A stretch of 64,000 bases of DNA from Streptomyces alanosinicus (GTDB lineage Bacteria > Actinomycetota > Actinomycetes > Streptomycetales > Streptomycetaceae). Below are positions 20,254 to 28,584 of the stretch, one piece after another (the first letter of the stretch is position 1; each line of letters starts with the position of its first letter). Below the pieces are notes generated by a model, which was given only the letters and a program-made list of their open reading frames with translations, was not told the origin of the DNA and searched no databases. The stretch lies in the NCBI RefSeq assembly GCF_014650595.1, contig NZ_BMVG01000004.1:372001-436000 (forward strand). The letters are read 5' to 3'. Made by a program: the position numbers and the translations under genes.

Positions 20254-23037
20254 ATGCGCTGGCCCTCCGGCCGTCCCACCACCGTCCGCGCGCGGATCGT
20301 GGCGCTCGCGCTCGCCCCGGCCGTCGCGCTGATGGCGCTGTGGAGCTTCGCCATGTGGTCCGTCACCGGCGAACTGCGCGCGCTGGTCCGGGTCCAGGGG
20401 GTGTACGAGGACTTCGGCACCCCCGTGGACACCGCGATCGGGCAGATCCAGATCGAGCGCCGGATGTCCGCCGCCTATCTGGGCGCCCGCCTCGACACGG
20501 CCACCGCGAGCGCACTGCTCGGGCAGCAGCGCCGCACCGACCGGGCCGTCGACACCATGCGGCAGGCGGTCCAGCACGGCGACCGCGGCCGGCTCACGGA
20601 CCGTCAGAGGCAGGCGCTGGACGCCGTCGTCGCCGCCACCGGCAAGCTGGACGGGCTGCGTTCGCAGGTGCTGTCCCGGCACATCAGCTGGGACCGGGCC
20701 GTGGACGCGTACAGCGCGCTCGTGGAGCCCGGCTTCGACGTGCAGTCCACGCTCACCGCCCTGCAGGCCGGACAGCTCGCCCGCGAGGCACAGGTCGTCA
20801 TCGAGCTGGTGCGGGTGCGGGAGTTCGTCTCGCGGGAGGACGCGCTGGTCGCCGGGGCCCGGGCGGCCGGCACCCTGACCGACCGGCAGTACGACGGCCT
20901 GACCGCGACCATCGAGGACCGGCGGGTCTTCGAACGGACGTATGTCCCGGACCTGCCCGCCGACTCGCGGGCGCTCTTCGAGAACTTCCAGCGCGGGGAC
21001 CTGTACGCCTCGCTGGCGCACGGCGAGGACGCGCTGCTGCGCTCCGGCGCGGCCGGCGCCGGGAAGGCCGTCGCGGCGGACACCTGGCGCTCCACCACCG
21101 ACCGGGCCGTCGTCCGCTACCGCGAGCTGTGCACCACGTCCGCCGAGAACTCCGCCGCCCGCGGCCGGGCCTTCGCCTACCAGGAGCTGACCAAGGCCGC
21201 CGTCGTCGGCGGGGCGGGCCTCGCCGCGGCCGGGCTGTCGCTGTGGTTCGCGGTGCGCGGGGCGCGGCGCATCTCGCGGCGCCTGGAGACCCTGCGGGAC
21301 GCGGCCGACGTCCTGACGAAGGACCAGCTGCCCGACGTCATGCGCAGACTGAGCGCCGGTGACGAGGTGGACGCGCTCGTCGAGGCGCCGCCGCTCGCCG
21401 CGGACGAGTTGCGCGACGACGAGATCGGGCAGGTCGGCCGGTCCTTCAACACCGCGCGGCTCGCCGCCGTCGAGGCCGCCGTCACCCAGGCCGGCCTGCG
21501 CCGGGGCCTGTTCGCGGTGCTGCTCAACATCGCCCGGCGCAACCAGGCCCTCGTCCACCGGCAGCTGAAGCTGGTCGACACCCTGGAACGGCGCACGGAC
21601 GACCCCGACGTGCTGCGCGAGCTGTTCCGCATCGACCACCTGACCACGCGGATGCGCCGGCACGCGGAGAGCCTGATCATCCTCTCCGGCGCGGCGCCCG
21701 GCCGGCGCTGGCGCCGGCCCGTCCCGGTGGCGGACGTCGTCGCCTCGGCCGTCGGCGAGATCGAGGACTACGCGCGCGTGGTCGTGCCGCCGATGCCCGA
21801 GGTCGGCGTCGCGGCCGACGCCGTCGCCGACGTCGTCCACCTGGTGGCCGAGCTCCTGGAGAACGCCACCGTGTACTCGCCGCCGCACACGCAGGTCACC
21901 CTGCGCACCGGGCGGGTCAGCAGCGGGTTCGTGCTGGAGATCGACGACCGGGGGCTCGGTCTCGACGCCGACGCGCGCGCCCGGGCCCACAGCACCCTCA
22001 CCGACCCCGACGCCTTCGACCCCACCCGCCATGACCGGCTGGGCCTCTACGTCGTCGGCCGCCTCGCCGCCCGGCACGGCATCGAGGTGAGCCTCAGGGA
22101 CTCGCCGTACGGCGGTACGACGGCGGTGGTACTGCTGCCGGAGGGTGTGCTGGCGGAGATGGAGCCGACGGTTCCCGAGCGGACGGCCCCGGTACCGCTG
22201 GTGCCCGAGCCTGCGCTGCCCGAACGGGGTGTGCCTGGGCCTGCGGCGCGCGCCTGGGGTGTGCCTGGGTCTGTGGCGCCCGGGCGGGGTGTGCCTGGGC
22301 CTGCGGCGCGCGCCTGGGGTGTGCCTGGGCCTGCGGTGCCTGAGAGGGGTGTGCCTGGGCCGGAGAGGGACGGGGCAGGTGTGCCTGGGGCTGCGGTACA
22401 GGGGGCCACCGTGCGCGCGTTGCCGTCCAGGAGGCGGTCCGCCGCGCCGCGTGAACCGCAGGGCGCCCCCGAGGCGCAGCCGCCCGCGCGGCACCGGCTC
22501 GCACCGGTGCCCGCGCCCGACTCGGTGGCCGCGGCCGATTCTGTGCCCGTGCCCGACTCGGTTGCCGGGTCCGATTCGGTGCCCATGCCCGACTCGGGGA
22601 CCGCTCCCGACGTGGTGCCCGCGCCCGAATCGCCCGAATCACCCGTATCCGGGTCGCCCGTCTCCGAGTCGCCCATGTCCGCGCCCGCGCTGCCCACCCG
22701 GATCCGGCAGGCCTCTCTCGTGCCGGAGCTGCGGGACGAGCCGCCGCCCCGGGCGAGCGAGGCCGGACCGGAGGTCGACGCCGAGGAGATGCGGGCGATC
22801 TTCGGCGCCTTCCAGCGCGGGCTGGACCGCGGCCGCAAGGGCCAGCCGGCGGACACCGCGAAGCCGACGGCACCGCAGCCCCCCAGGGGCGCGGGGAACC
22901 GCGTGGCCGGCCCCCACACACCCGCACCAGCGATCGATGACGCACCCCGCTCCGCCTCCGACCCCGCAGACCCCCCGATCACCGACACCGTGACCACCCA
23001 TGCCCCCGAAGGGACGGACACCGACGATGCCCGGTGA
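20254..23037 (+). CDS. cvnA: Conservon sensor kinase-like protein CvnA with NIT domain and repeat tail
   Basis: 927 aa membrane protein. Helix 1 (IVALALAPAVALMALWSFAM) and helix 2 near residue 320 (AAVVGGAGLAAAGLSLWFAV) bracket an extracellular nitrate/nitrite-sensing-type domain. A HAMP-like segment and an ATPase domain follow: a DHLTTRMRRHAE region in place of a normal H-box, ELLENATVYSPP (N box) and EIDDRGLGLDADA (G1 box). The last 280 residues are low-complexity, with six 10-residue GVPGP repeats. The family lacks a clear phospho-His and works with CvnB, CvnC and CvnD. ATG 20254 was chosen; the stop overlaps cvnB. Confidence 0.9.
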   Translation: MRWPSGRPTTVRARIVALALAPAVALMALWSFAMWSVTGELRALVRVQGVYEDFGTPVDTAIGQIQIERRMSAAYLGARLDTATASALLGQQRRTDRAVDTMRQAVQHGDRGRLTDRQRQALDAVVAATGKLDGLRSQVLSRHISWDRAVDAYSALVEPGFDVQSTLTALQAGQLAREAQVVIELVRVREFVSREDALVAGARAAGTLTDRQYDGLTATIEDRRVFERTYVPDLPADSRALFENFQRGDLYASLAHGEDALLRSGAAGAGKAVAADTWRSTTDRAVVRYRELCTTSAENSAARGRAFAYQELTKAAVVGGAGLAAAGLSLWFAVRGARRISRRLETLRDAADVLTKDQLPDVMRRLSAGDEVDALVEAPPLAADELRDDEIGQVGRSFNTARLAAVEAAVTQAGLRRGLFAVLLNIARRNQALVHRQLKLVDTLERRTDDPDVLRELFRIDHLTTRMRRHAESLIILSGAAPGRRWRRPVPVADVVASAVGEIEDYARVVVPPMPEVGVAADAVADVVHLVAELLENATVYSPPHTQVTLRTGRVSSGFVLEIDDRGLGLDADARARAHSTLTDPDAFDPTRHDRLGLYVVGRLAARHGIEVSLRDSPYGGTTAVVLLPEGVLAEMEPTVPERTAPVPLVPEPALPERGVPGPAARAWGVPGSVAPGRGVPGPAARAWGVPGPAVPERGVPGPERDGAGVPGAAVQGATVRALPSRRRSAAPREPQGAPEAQPPARHRLAPVPAPDSVAAADSVPVPDSVAGSDSVPMPDSGTAPDVVPAPESPESPVSGSPVSESPMSAPALPTRIRQASLVPELRDEPPPRASEAGPEVDAEEMRAIFGAFQRGLDRGRKGQPADTAKPTAPQPPRGAGNRVAGPHTPAPAIDDAPRSASDPADPPITDTVTTHAPEGTDTDDAR
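22228..22407 (+). repeat. 30-bp tandem repeat coding for GVPGP units
   Basis: Six 30-bp units start at 22228, 22258, 22288, 22318, 22348 and 22378, each beginning GGTGTGCCTGGG. They encode decapeptides such as GVPGPAARAW and GVPGPAVPER in the cytoplasmic tail of the conservon kinase. Units 1 and 3 are identical. Confidence 0.9.
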
Positions 23038-23452
23038 CGCACACTCGCCCGAGCAGCCGGCCGAAGCCGGCGGAGCGCTCGGGTGGCTGCTGGACGACCT
23101 CGTGGCGCGCACCGACCACGTGCGCCACGCCGTGCTGCTGACCGCCGACGGCCTGCCGCTCAGCAGCTCGGACGGCATGCGCCGACGCGACATCGAGCAT
23201 CTGGCCGCCGTCTGCTCCGGCTTCCACAGCCTGGCCCGCTCGGCGGGCGAGCGGTTCGAGGCGGGCGAGGTGCGGCAGACGATGGTGATGCTCGACGACG
23301 CCTACCTCTTCATCACCCCGGCCGGCCACGGCAGCCGGCTCGCCGTCCTCAGCGAGGCCGGCACCGACGTCGGGCAGCTCGCCCACGAGATGGCCCTGCT
23401 CGTCCGCCGCCTCGGGGGCCACCTGGACGCGGCCGCCCGTACGACCAGATGA
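23027..23452 (+). CDS. cvnB: Roadblock/LC7-domain protein, conservon CvnB
   Basis: 141 aa. The fold signature is LGWLLDDLVARTDHVRHAVL, LTADGLPLSSSDGM and TMVMLDDAYLFITPAG, as in roadblock/LC7 regulators of small GTPases. ATG 23027 overlaps the kinase end by 11 bp; an upstream ATG at 23000 is less well placed. In known conservons this protein sits between the CvnA kinase and the CvnD GTPase and is thought to modulate the GTPase. Confidence 0.93.
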   Translation: MPGDAHSPEQPAEAGGALGWLLDDLVARTDHVRHAVLLTADGLPLSSSDGMRRRDIEHLAAVCSGFHSLARSAGERFEAGEVRQTMVMLDDAYLFITPAGHGSRLAVLSEAGTDVGQLAHEMALLVRRLGGHLDAAARTTR

Positions 23453-23459
23453 TCCCGCG

Positions 23460-23840
23460 GTGAGCGACGAGCACTGGTACGAGGACGAGACCGGGCCGAT
23501 GGTGCGCCCCTACACGGTGACCCGGGGCCGCACCCGGCCCTCGGGCGCGCACGCCATCGACCTGATGTCCCGGGTCACCGCTCTGGAGACCGACGCGCAG
23601 CGGCCGGACATCGACCACGCCCGCGCCGCGCTGCTCGATGTGATCCGGCGCGGCCCCCGTCCCGTCGTGGAGCTGGCCGCGGACGCCGATCTGCCGCTGA
23701 CCGTCCTCAGGGTCCTGCTCGGCGACCTGGCCGAGGCGGGCCTGATCCGTATCGACGAGCCACGCCGGCTCCCGGCCGGGGGCGCGGCCGCCGACCCGGA
23801 GCTGCTGCGGGAGATCATGGACCGGCTGCGCGAGATCTAG
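23460..23840 (+). CDS. cvnC: DUF742 winged-helix protein, conservon CvnC
   Basis: 126 aa, GTG start 7 bp after cvnB. MVRPYTVTRGRTRPSGAHAI is the DUF742 N-terminal signature, and PVVELAADADLPLTVLRVLL followed by GLIRIDE is a winged-helix-like core. In other conservons it is followed within a few bases by the CvnD GTPase; here no GTPase gene follows. Confidence 0.93.
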   Translation: MSDEHWYEDETGPMVRPYTVTRGRTRPSGAHAIDLMSRVTALETDAQRPDIDHARAALLDVIRRGPRPVVELAADADLPLTVLRVLLGDLAEAGLIRIDEPRRLPAGGAAADPELLREIMDRLREI

Positions 23841-23841
23841 C

Positions 23842-24090
23842 CGTTCGTCACAGCCGTGTACGAGCGCTGTGTTGATCGGAACGCATCAACTGACGTCGGG
23901 GTGACAAGGGCTCCTCCGACGCGAACGGCTCCTCCTCCCCGAGCCAGAGCGCCGTCTCCCAGGACTCCGGTTCCTCGAACACGGGCGGCACTGGCACGGG
24001 CACCGGCAAAGGCAGCGGCGAGACCTTCACCAGCCGCATCGTCACCCGGCTCCGCCGTCACCGTCGACCCGATCGGCACCGGCAAGTAAC
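23842..24090 (+). pseudogene. Possible gene remnant downstream of the conservon
   Basis: No intact gene. One frame reads a Ser/Gly-rich linker (SSDANGSSSPSQSAVSQDSG, then GTGTGTGKGSGETFTSRIV), and after a frame change another reads SPGSAVTVDPIGTGK before a TAA at 24088. The second piece looks like the end of a PASTA-like or secreted protein. A GTTGAT-N8-ATCAAC inverted repeat lies at 23871-23890. The call rests only on frame-wise appearance and is uncertain. Confidence 0.3.
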
Positions 24091-24097
24091 CGGACCC

Positions 24098-24117
24098 AGG
24101 GCCGCTCGCAAGGCCCT
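24098..24117 (-). terminator. Hairpin terminator at the end of the secreted-protein gene
   Basis: AGGGCC (24098-24103) pairs with GGCCCT (24112-24117) around an 8-nt loop, overlapping the stop of the minus-strand gene. Confidence 0.5.
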
Positions 24118-24667
24118 AGAACCGCGGCTCCCAGGGCACGACGGTGAAATCGCCCGTGCCCTGCTTCACTTTCTCGAACGGGGCCGAGGACACACACTTC
24201 GGCAAGTTCGCGGTGTCCGTCGGACTGCCGACCGCCGCCCAGCTGTAGCCCAGCCGGTCGTGCCGGCCGAGGTCGTGGACCGTGACGCCGACCCGCTTGC
24301 CCTTCGCCCCGGGCAGGTCCGATGCCGTGATCACACCGGACACCACGGCGACCTTCCCGCCGGTGACCAGGCAGTCCACCCTCGCCCTGGCCCAGGCCCC
24401 CTTGCCGTGCAGATAGTGGCTCCAGGCGAAGGTGCCGGTGGCCTTGAGCGGGTCCGCGGTGTCCTTCGCCGCCAGATGCGCGTCGAAGCCGAACGTGATG
24501 TCGTCCCCGGCCGAGCGGTACAGCTTGGCCGTGCCGGTCAGCGCCGCGGCCTCGCGCTCCGGGCGAGGTGCCCCGCCGCCCGCGGCCAGTGCCGCCTCGG
24601 CCGTACCGGTGGTGATCAACAGGGCGGTGACGACGGCAGCGGCGGCGATCTTCGTACGACGCTTCAT
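24116..24667 (-). CDS. Small secreted protein of unknown function
   Basis: 183 aa. The signal peptide is MKRRTKIAAAAVVTALLITT followed by an Ala-rich cleavage region (AEAALAA). The mature part (about 150 aa) has alternating beta-like segments: GDDITFGFDAHLAAKD, GTFAWSHYLHGKGAW, ARVDCLVTGGKVAVVSGVIT and GVTVHDLGRHDRLGYSW. Two Cys (in RVDCLV and LPKCVS) could form a disulfide. Resembles uncharacterised Streptomyces exported proteins; I do not recognise a named family. It diverges from davA. Confidence 0.8.
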   Translation of the reverse strand: MKRRTKIAAAAVVTALLITTGTAEAALAAGGGAPRPEREAAALTGTAKLYRSAGDDITFGFDAHLAAKDTADPLKATGTFAWSHYLHGKGAWARARVDCLVTGGKVAVVSGVITASDLPGAKGKRVGVTVHDLGRHDRLGYSWAAVGSPTDTANLPKCVSSAPFEKVKQGTGDFTVVPWEPRF

Positions 24668-24834
24668 GACGGTCCTTTCCGCAGGTCATACGCGTGAACT
24701 GAACGCTCACCACTCTCCTGGCGGCGGCCGGTGCGCACATCGCCCCGCGGGCGGGACCCCGCCTCCCCCGTCCGGCGGGGAACCTTACGGCTGACCTGCG
24801 CCCCGGGGAGGACGGGGCGTGGCCCCGAGGGGGC

Positions 24835-24893
24835 GCAACGAATCGCCGCCGGACCCCGATTCCACGCAACGAACCGCGCACGGGCGCGCAACG
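24835..24893 (+). promoter_or_regulatory. Phased GCAACG direct repeats upstream of davA
   Basis: GCAACG occurs at 24835, 24866 and 24888, spaced 31 and 22 bp, 80-140 bp before the davA start. The same hexamer and spacing classes occur before the permease/Lrp operon at 11373-11450. The 306-bp gap 24668-24973 also holds the divergent promoter of the secreted-protein gene; nothing else was seen in it. Confidence 0.45.
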
Positions 24894-24973
24894 GCTCCTT
24901 CTTGTCCGGCCGAGCGCGCCGACCGTACCTTCTTAATGACCTCCTAACCCCCTGAGTCCGGTGAGGAACACGC

Positions 24974-25762
24974 ATGCGCACCGCCCTGCTCCAGAGCTCC
25001 GGCCGCCCCGGCTCCGTCGTCGAGAACCTCAAGGTGCTCGACGAGGCCGCGGCCCGTGCCGCCGCCGCGGGCGCCGCGCTGCTCGCCGCACCGGAGATGT
25101 TCCTGACCGGCTACGCCATCGGTGACGCCGTCGGCCGCCTCGCCGAGCCCGCCGACGGCGACTGGGCCGACGCGATCGCCGAGACCGCCACCCGGCACGG
25201 CGTCGCGATCGCCTACGGCTACCCGGAGCGCGACGGCGGACGCGTCTACAACTCCGCCCAGCTGATCTCCGCCGACGGCAGCCGGCTCGCGAACTACCGC
25301 AAGACCCACCTCTTCGGCTGCTTCGAGCGCGACCACTTCACGCCCGGCGAGCAGCCCGTCGTCCAGGCCGAGCTGAACGGCCTCACCGTCGGCCTGATGA
25401 TCTGCTACGACGTCGAGTTCCCGGAGAACGTCCGCGCCCACGCCCTGGCCGGCACCGACCTCCTCGTCGTCCCGACCGCGCAGATGCACCCCTTCCAGTT
25501 CGTCGCCGAGTCCCTCGTGCCGGTGCGCGCCTGGGAGAACCAGATGTACGTCGCGTACGTCAACCGGGTCGGCCGGGAAGGGGAGTTCGAGTTCGTCGGG
25601 CTGTCCGTGCTCGCCGGTCCCGACGGAGTCGCCCGCACCCGCGCCGGCCGCGGCGAGGAGCTGGTGTTCGCCGACGCCGACCCGGCCTTCCTGGCCGCCT
25701 CCCGCGAGGCCAACCCGTATCTGAAGGACCGCCGCCCCGGTCTGTACGGGTCCCTGGTCTGA
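24974..25762 (+). CDS. davA: DavA-like carbon-nitrogen hydrolase (5-aminovaleramidase or 4-guanidinobutyramidase)
   Basis: 262 aa nitrilase-superfamily amidase. The Glu-Lys-Cys triad is visible: LLAAPEMFLTGY (Glu), NYRKTHLFGCFERDHF (Lys) and GLMICYDVEFPEN (Cys). The length and motifs match Pseudomonas DavA, which hydrolyses 5-aminovaleramide made from lysine. In Streptomyces griseus a similar route from arginine via 4-guanidinobutyramide is known. The gene lies 51 bp before the matching 2-monooxygenase, which supports a two-step oxidative amino acid pathway. The choice of lysine or arginine cannot be made from sequence. Confidence 0.85.
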   Translation: MRTALLQSSGRPGSVVENLKVLDEAAARAAAAGAALLAAPEMFLTGYAIGDAVGRLAEPADGDWADAIAETATRHGVAIAYGYPERDGGRVYNSAQLISADGSRLANYRKTHLFGCFERDHFTPGEQPVVQAELNGLTVGLMICYDVEFPENVRAHALAGTDLLVVPTAQMHPFQFVAESLVPVRAWENQMYVAYVNRVGREGEFEFVGLSVLAGPDGVARTRAGRGEELVFADADPAFLAASREANPYLKDRRPGLYGSLV

Positions 25763-25813
25763 CACCCCCCTGAGCTTCCCCCCGAGTACTTTCGCGCAAG
25801 GAGTCCGTACCCC

Positions 25814-27511
25814 ATGACGTCCACGGTGCCCAACGCCGTCGAGCACACCGACGAGCAGCAGCCGCCGATCACCATGTTCGGCCCGGACTTCCCCTACGCC
25901 TACGACGACTTCCTCGCCCACCCGGCGGGCCTCGGCCAGATACCGGCGACCGAGCACGGCAGCGAGGTCGCGATCATCGGCGGCGGTCTGTCCGGCATCG
26001 TGGCCGCCTACGAGCTGATGAAGATGGGCCTCAAGCCCGTCGTCTACGAGGCCGACCAGATCGGCGGCCGGCTGCGCACGGTCGGCTTCGAGGGCTGCGA
26101 CGAGTCCCTCAACTGCGAGCTGGGCGCGATGCGCTTCCCGCCGTCCTCCACCGCCCTGCAGCACTACATCGACATGGTGGGCCTTGAGACGAGGCCCTTC
26201 CCGAACCCGCTGGCCGAGGCCACCCCGTCCACCGTCGTGGACCTCAAGGGCGAGTCGCACTACGCCGAGACCATCGACGACCTGCCCCAGGTCTACCGGG
26301 ACGTCGCCGAGGCCTGGAACAAGTGCCTCGACGAGGGCGCCGACTTCTCCGACATGAACCGCGCCATGCGCGAGCGCGACGTCCCGCGCATCCGCGAGAT
26401 CTGGGCGAAGCTCGTCGAGAAGCTCGACAACCAGACCTTCTACGGCTTCCTCTGCGACTCCGAGGCCTTCACGTCCTTCCGGCACCGTGAGATCTTCGGC
26501 CAGGTCGGCTTCGGCACCGGCGGCTGGGACACCGACTTCCCGAACTCCATCCTGGAGATCCTGCGCGTCGTCTACACCGAGGCCGACGACCACCACCGCG
26601 GCATCGTCGGCGGTTCCCAGCAGCTGCCGCTGCGCCTGTGGGAGCGCGAGCCGGAGAAGATCGTCCACTGGCCGTACGGCACCTCGCTGAAGTCCCTGCA
26701 CCTGGACGGCGAGCCGCGCCCGGCCGTGACCCGGCTGCACCGCACCGCGGGCAACCAGATCACCGTGACGGACGCGAACGGCGACATCCGCACCTTCAAG
26801 GCGGCCGTCTTCACCGCCCAGTCCTGGATGCTGCTGTCCAAGATCGCCTGCGACGACTCGCTCTTCCCGATCGACCACTGGACCGCGATCGAGCGCACCC
26901 ACTACATGGAGTCCAGCAAGCTCTTCGTGCCGGTCGACCGGCCGTTCTGGCTGGACAAGGACGAGGACACCGGCCGGGACGTCATGTCGATGACGCTCAC
27001 CGACCGCATGACCCGCGGCACCTATCTGCTGGACGACGGCCCGGACAAGCCCGCCGTGATCTGCCTGTCCTACACCTGGTGCGACGACAGCCTGAAGTGG
27101 CTGCCGCTGTCCGCGAACGAGCGGATGGAGGTCATGCTGAAGTCGCTCGGCGAGATCTACCCGAAGGTCGACATCCGGAAGCACATCATCGGCAACCCGG
27201 TGACGGTCTCCTGGGAGAACGAGCCCTACTTCATGGGTGCGTTCAAGGCCAACCTGCCCGGCCACTACCGCTACCAGCGGCGCCTGTTCACCCACTTCAT
27301 GCAGGACCGGCTGCCCGCGGACAAGCGGGGCATCTTCCTCGCCGGTGACGACATCTCCTGGACGGCCGGCTGGGCCGAGGGCGCCATCCAGACCGCGCTG
27401 AACGCGGTCTGGGGCGTCATGCACCACTTCGGCGGCGCGAGCGACGCGGCCAACCCGGGCCCGGGTGACGTCTACGACGAGATCGCGCCCGTGGAACTCC
27501 CCGAGGACTGA
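25814..27511 (+). CDS. davB: DavB-like flavin amino acid 2-monooxygenase (lysine or arginine)
   Basis: 565 aa FAD enzyme that would decarboxylate and oxidise an amino acid to its amide with one carbon fewer. ITMFGPDFPYAYDDFLAHPA, then EVAIIGGGLSGIVAAYELMK (dinucleotide fold), EADQIGGRLRTV, ELGAMRFPPSSTALQHYID and the C-terminal IFLAGDDISWTAGWAEGAIQ FAD contact are conserved. The N-terminal and central segments resemble, as recalled, Pseudomonas lysine 2-monooxygenase DavB more than plant-pathogen tryptophan monooxygenase. It is co-directional with the amidase that would act on its product. Confidence 0.85.
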   Translation: MTSTVPNAVEHTDEQQPPITMFGPDFPYAYDDFLAHPAGLGQIPATEHGSEVAIIGGGLSGIVAAYELMKMGLKPVVYEADQIGGRLRTVGFEGCDESLNCELGAMRFPPSSTALQHYIDMVGLETRPFPNPLAEATPSTVVDLKGESHYAETIDDLPQVYRDVAEAWNKCLDEGADFSDMNRAMRERDVPRIREIWAKLVEKLDNQTFYGFLCDSEAFTSFRHREIFGQVGFGTGGWDTDFPNSILEILRVVYTEADDHHRGIVGGSQQLPLRLWEREPEKIVHWPYGTSLKSLHLDGEPRPAVTRLHRTAGNQITVTDANGDIRTFKAAVFTAQSWMLLSKIACDDSLFPIDHWTAIERTHYMESSKLFVPVDRPFWLDKDEDTGRDVMSMTLTDRMTRGTYLLDDGPDKPAVICLSYTWCDDSLKWLPLSANERMEVMLKSLGEIYPKVDIRKHIIGNPVTVSWENEPYFMGAFKANLPGHYRYQRRLFTHFMQDRLPADKRGIFLAGDDISWTAGWAEGAIQTALNAVWGVMHHFGGASDAANPGPGDVYDEIAPVELPED

Positions 27512-27518
27512 CCGGGAA

Positions 27519-27580
27519 CCCGGAAACCGGGCACAGACCAGGGCGTGGGCGGCCGGCCTCAGACTCCGGCCGCCCGCGCC
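27519..27580. terminator. Two hairpins between the converging davB and LLM genes
   Basis: CCCGG-AAA-CCGGG spans 27519-27531, 8 bp after the davB stop. A second, stronger hairpin has GGGCGGCCGG (27547-27556) against CCGGCCGCCC (27566-27575), extendable on both sides. The second covers the stop of the LLM gene, so it likely works in both directions. Confidence 0.7.
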
Positions 27581-28488
27581 TTCTCCAACACCTCCGCGGC
27601 GACGTCCTTGAGCTCCTGCGCGTCCCGTGCGCTGCCCTGGAGGTCGATGAGGATCTCGTCGAGACCGATGCCGGCGAACTCCACGAGGTCCGCCACGATC
27701 TGTTCGGCATCGCCCTGGAAGGGCTGTCGGCCCGCGCCTTCGTACGGCTTCGCCTGCTGCGCCGCGTTCACCCGCAGCACCGTCCGGATCGGGCGCGTAC
27801 GGCCCCGCTCCTCGGCCATCTCCCGCAGGCGCCGCCACTGGGCGGTGACCTGGCCGGCGTTCATGCCGACCGGCAGCCAGCCGTCGGCGTGGTCGACGAG
27901 CCGCCGCAGGGCCCGTTCGCTGCTCGCGGCCAGCATGACCGGAATCGGCCGGGCGGGCTTGGGCCCGACCACGGCCGAGGCGATCCGCGTCAGGGTGCCG
28001 TCGTAGACGACCGGATCCGGGCCCCACACCGCCCGGCACACCCCGATGATCTCGTCCAGCGACGTGCCGCGCTCCTCGAAGGGGCGGACGGCGGAGGCCG
28101 CGTACTCGTCCAGGGACCAGCCCGTGCCGAAGCCCGCGATCACCCGACCGCCGCTCGCCGCGTCCAGCGAGGCCAGGGCCTTGGCGAGCTGGAACGGCAC
28201 GTGCAGCGGGGCCACCAGGACGCTGGAGCCCAGCTCGGCCCGCTCGGTGGCCGCCGCGGCCAGGGCGAGGGTGACCAGCGGGTCCGCCACGTTCCGGTAC
28301 TGGTCGGGCCAGGGCACGCCGTCCATGCCGTACAGGCCCTGGGTGGCGGGCTCCGGGAACAGGGCCCGCTCGAAGACCCACAGGCTGTCGTAACCGATCT
28401 GTTCGGCGGCGCGTGCCACGTCGGGGACGTCCTTGCCGAGGGAGTACTGCCGCATCTGGGGAAGACTCAGACCGAGCCGGGTCGCCAT
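27559..28488 (-). CDS. LLM-class (luciferase-like, probably F420-dependent) oxidoreductase
   Basis: 309 aa TIM-barrel flavin/F420 enzyme of unknown substrate. Family motifs are RLGLSLPQMRQYSLGKDV at the start, GYDSLWVFERALFPEP, LGSSVLVAPLHVPFQLAKAL, SGGRVIAGFGTGWSLDEYAA and IPVMLAASSERALRRLVDHA followed by GWLPVG. ATG 28488 has AGGAG 8 nt upstream. It converges on davB and is followed upstream by the DUF5995 gene. Actinobacterial members usually use F420. Confidence 0.92.
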   Translation of the reverse strand: MATRLGLSLPQMRQYSLGKDVPDVARAAEQIGYDSLWVFERALFPEPATQGLYGMDGVPWPDQYRNVADPLVTLALAAAATERAELGSSVLVAPLHVPFQLAKALASLDAASGGRVIAGFGTGWSLDEYAASAVRPFEERGTSLDEIIGVCRAVWGPDPVVYDGTLTRIASAVVGPKPARPIPVMLAASSERALRRLVDHADGWLPVGMNAGQVTAQWRRLREMAEERGRTRPIRTVLRVNAAQQAKPYEGAGRQPFQGDAEQIVADLVEFAGIGLDEILIDLQGSARDAQELKDVAAEVLEKARAAGV

Positions 28489-28584
28489 ACCGCTGCTCCT
28501 CTGCGCTGGGTGTCGACCGTTCAACGTACGGTGACCGCGGGGGTGTTCCACGGATGGCTCGCCCAAGGGCCGGATCCGGCCAGG

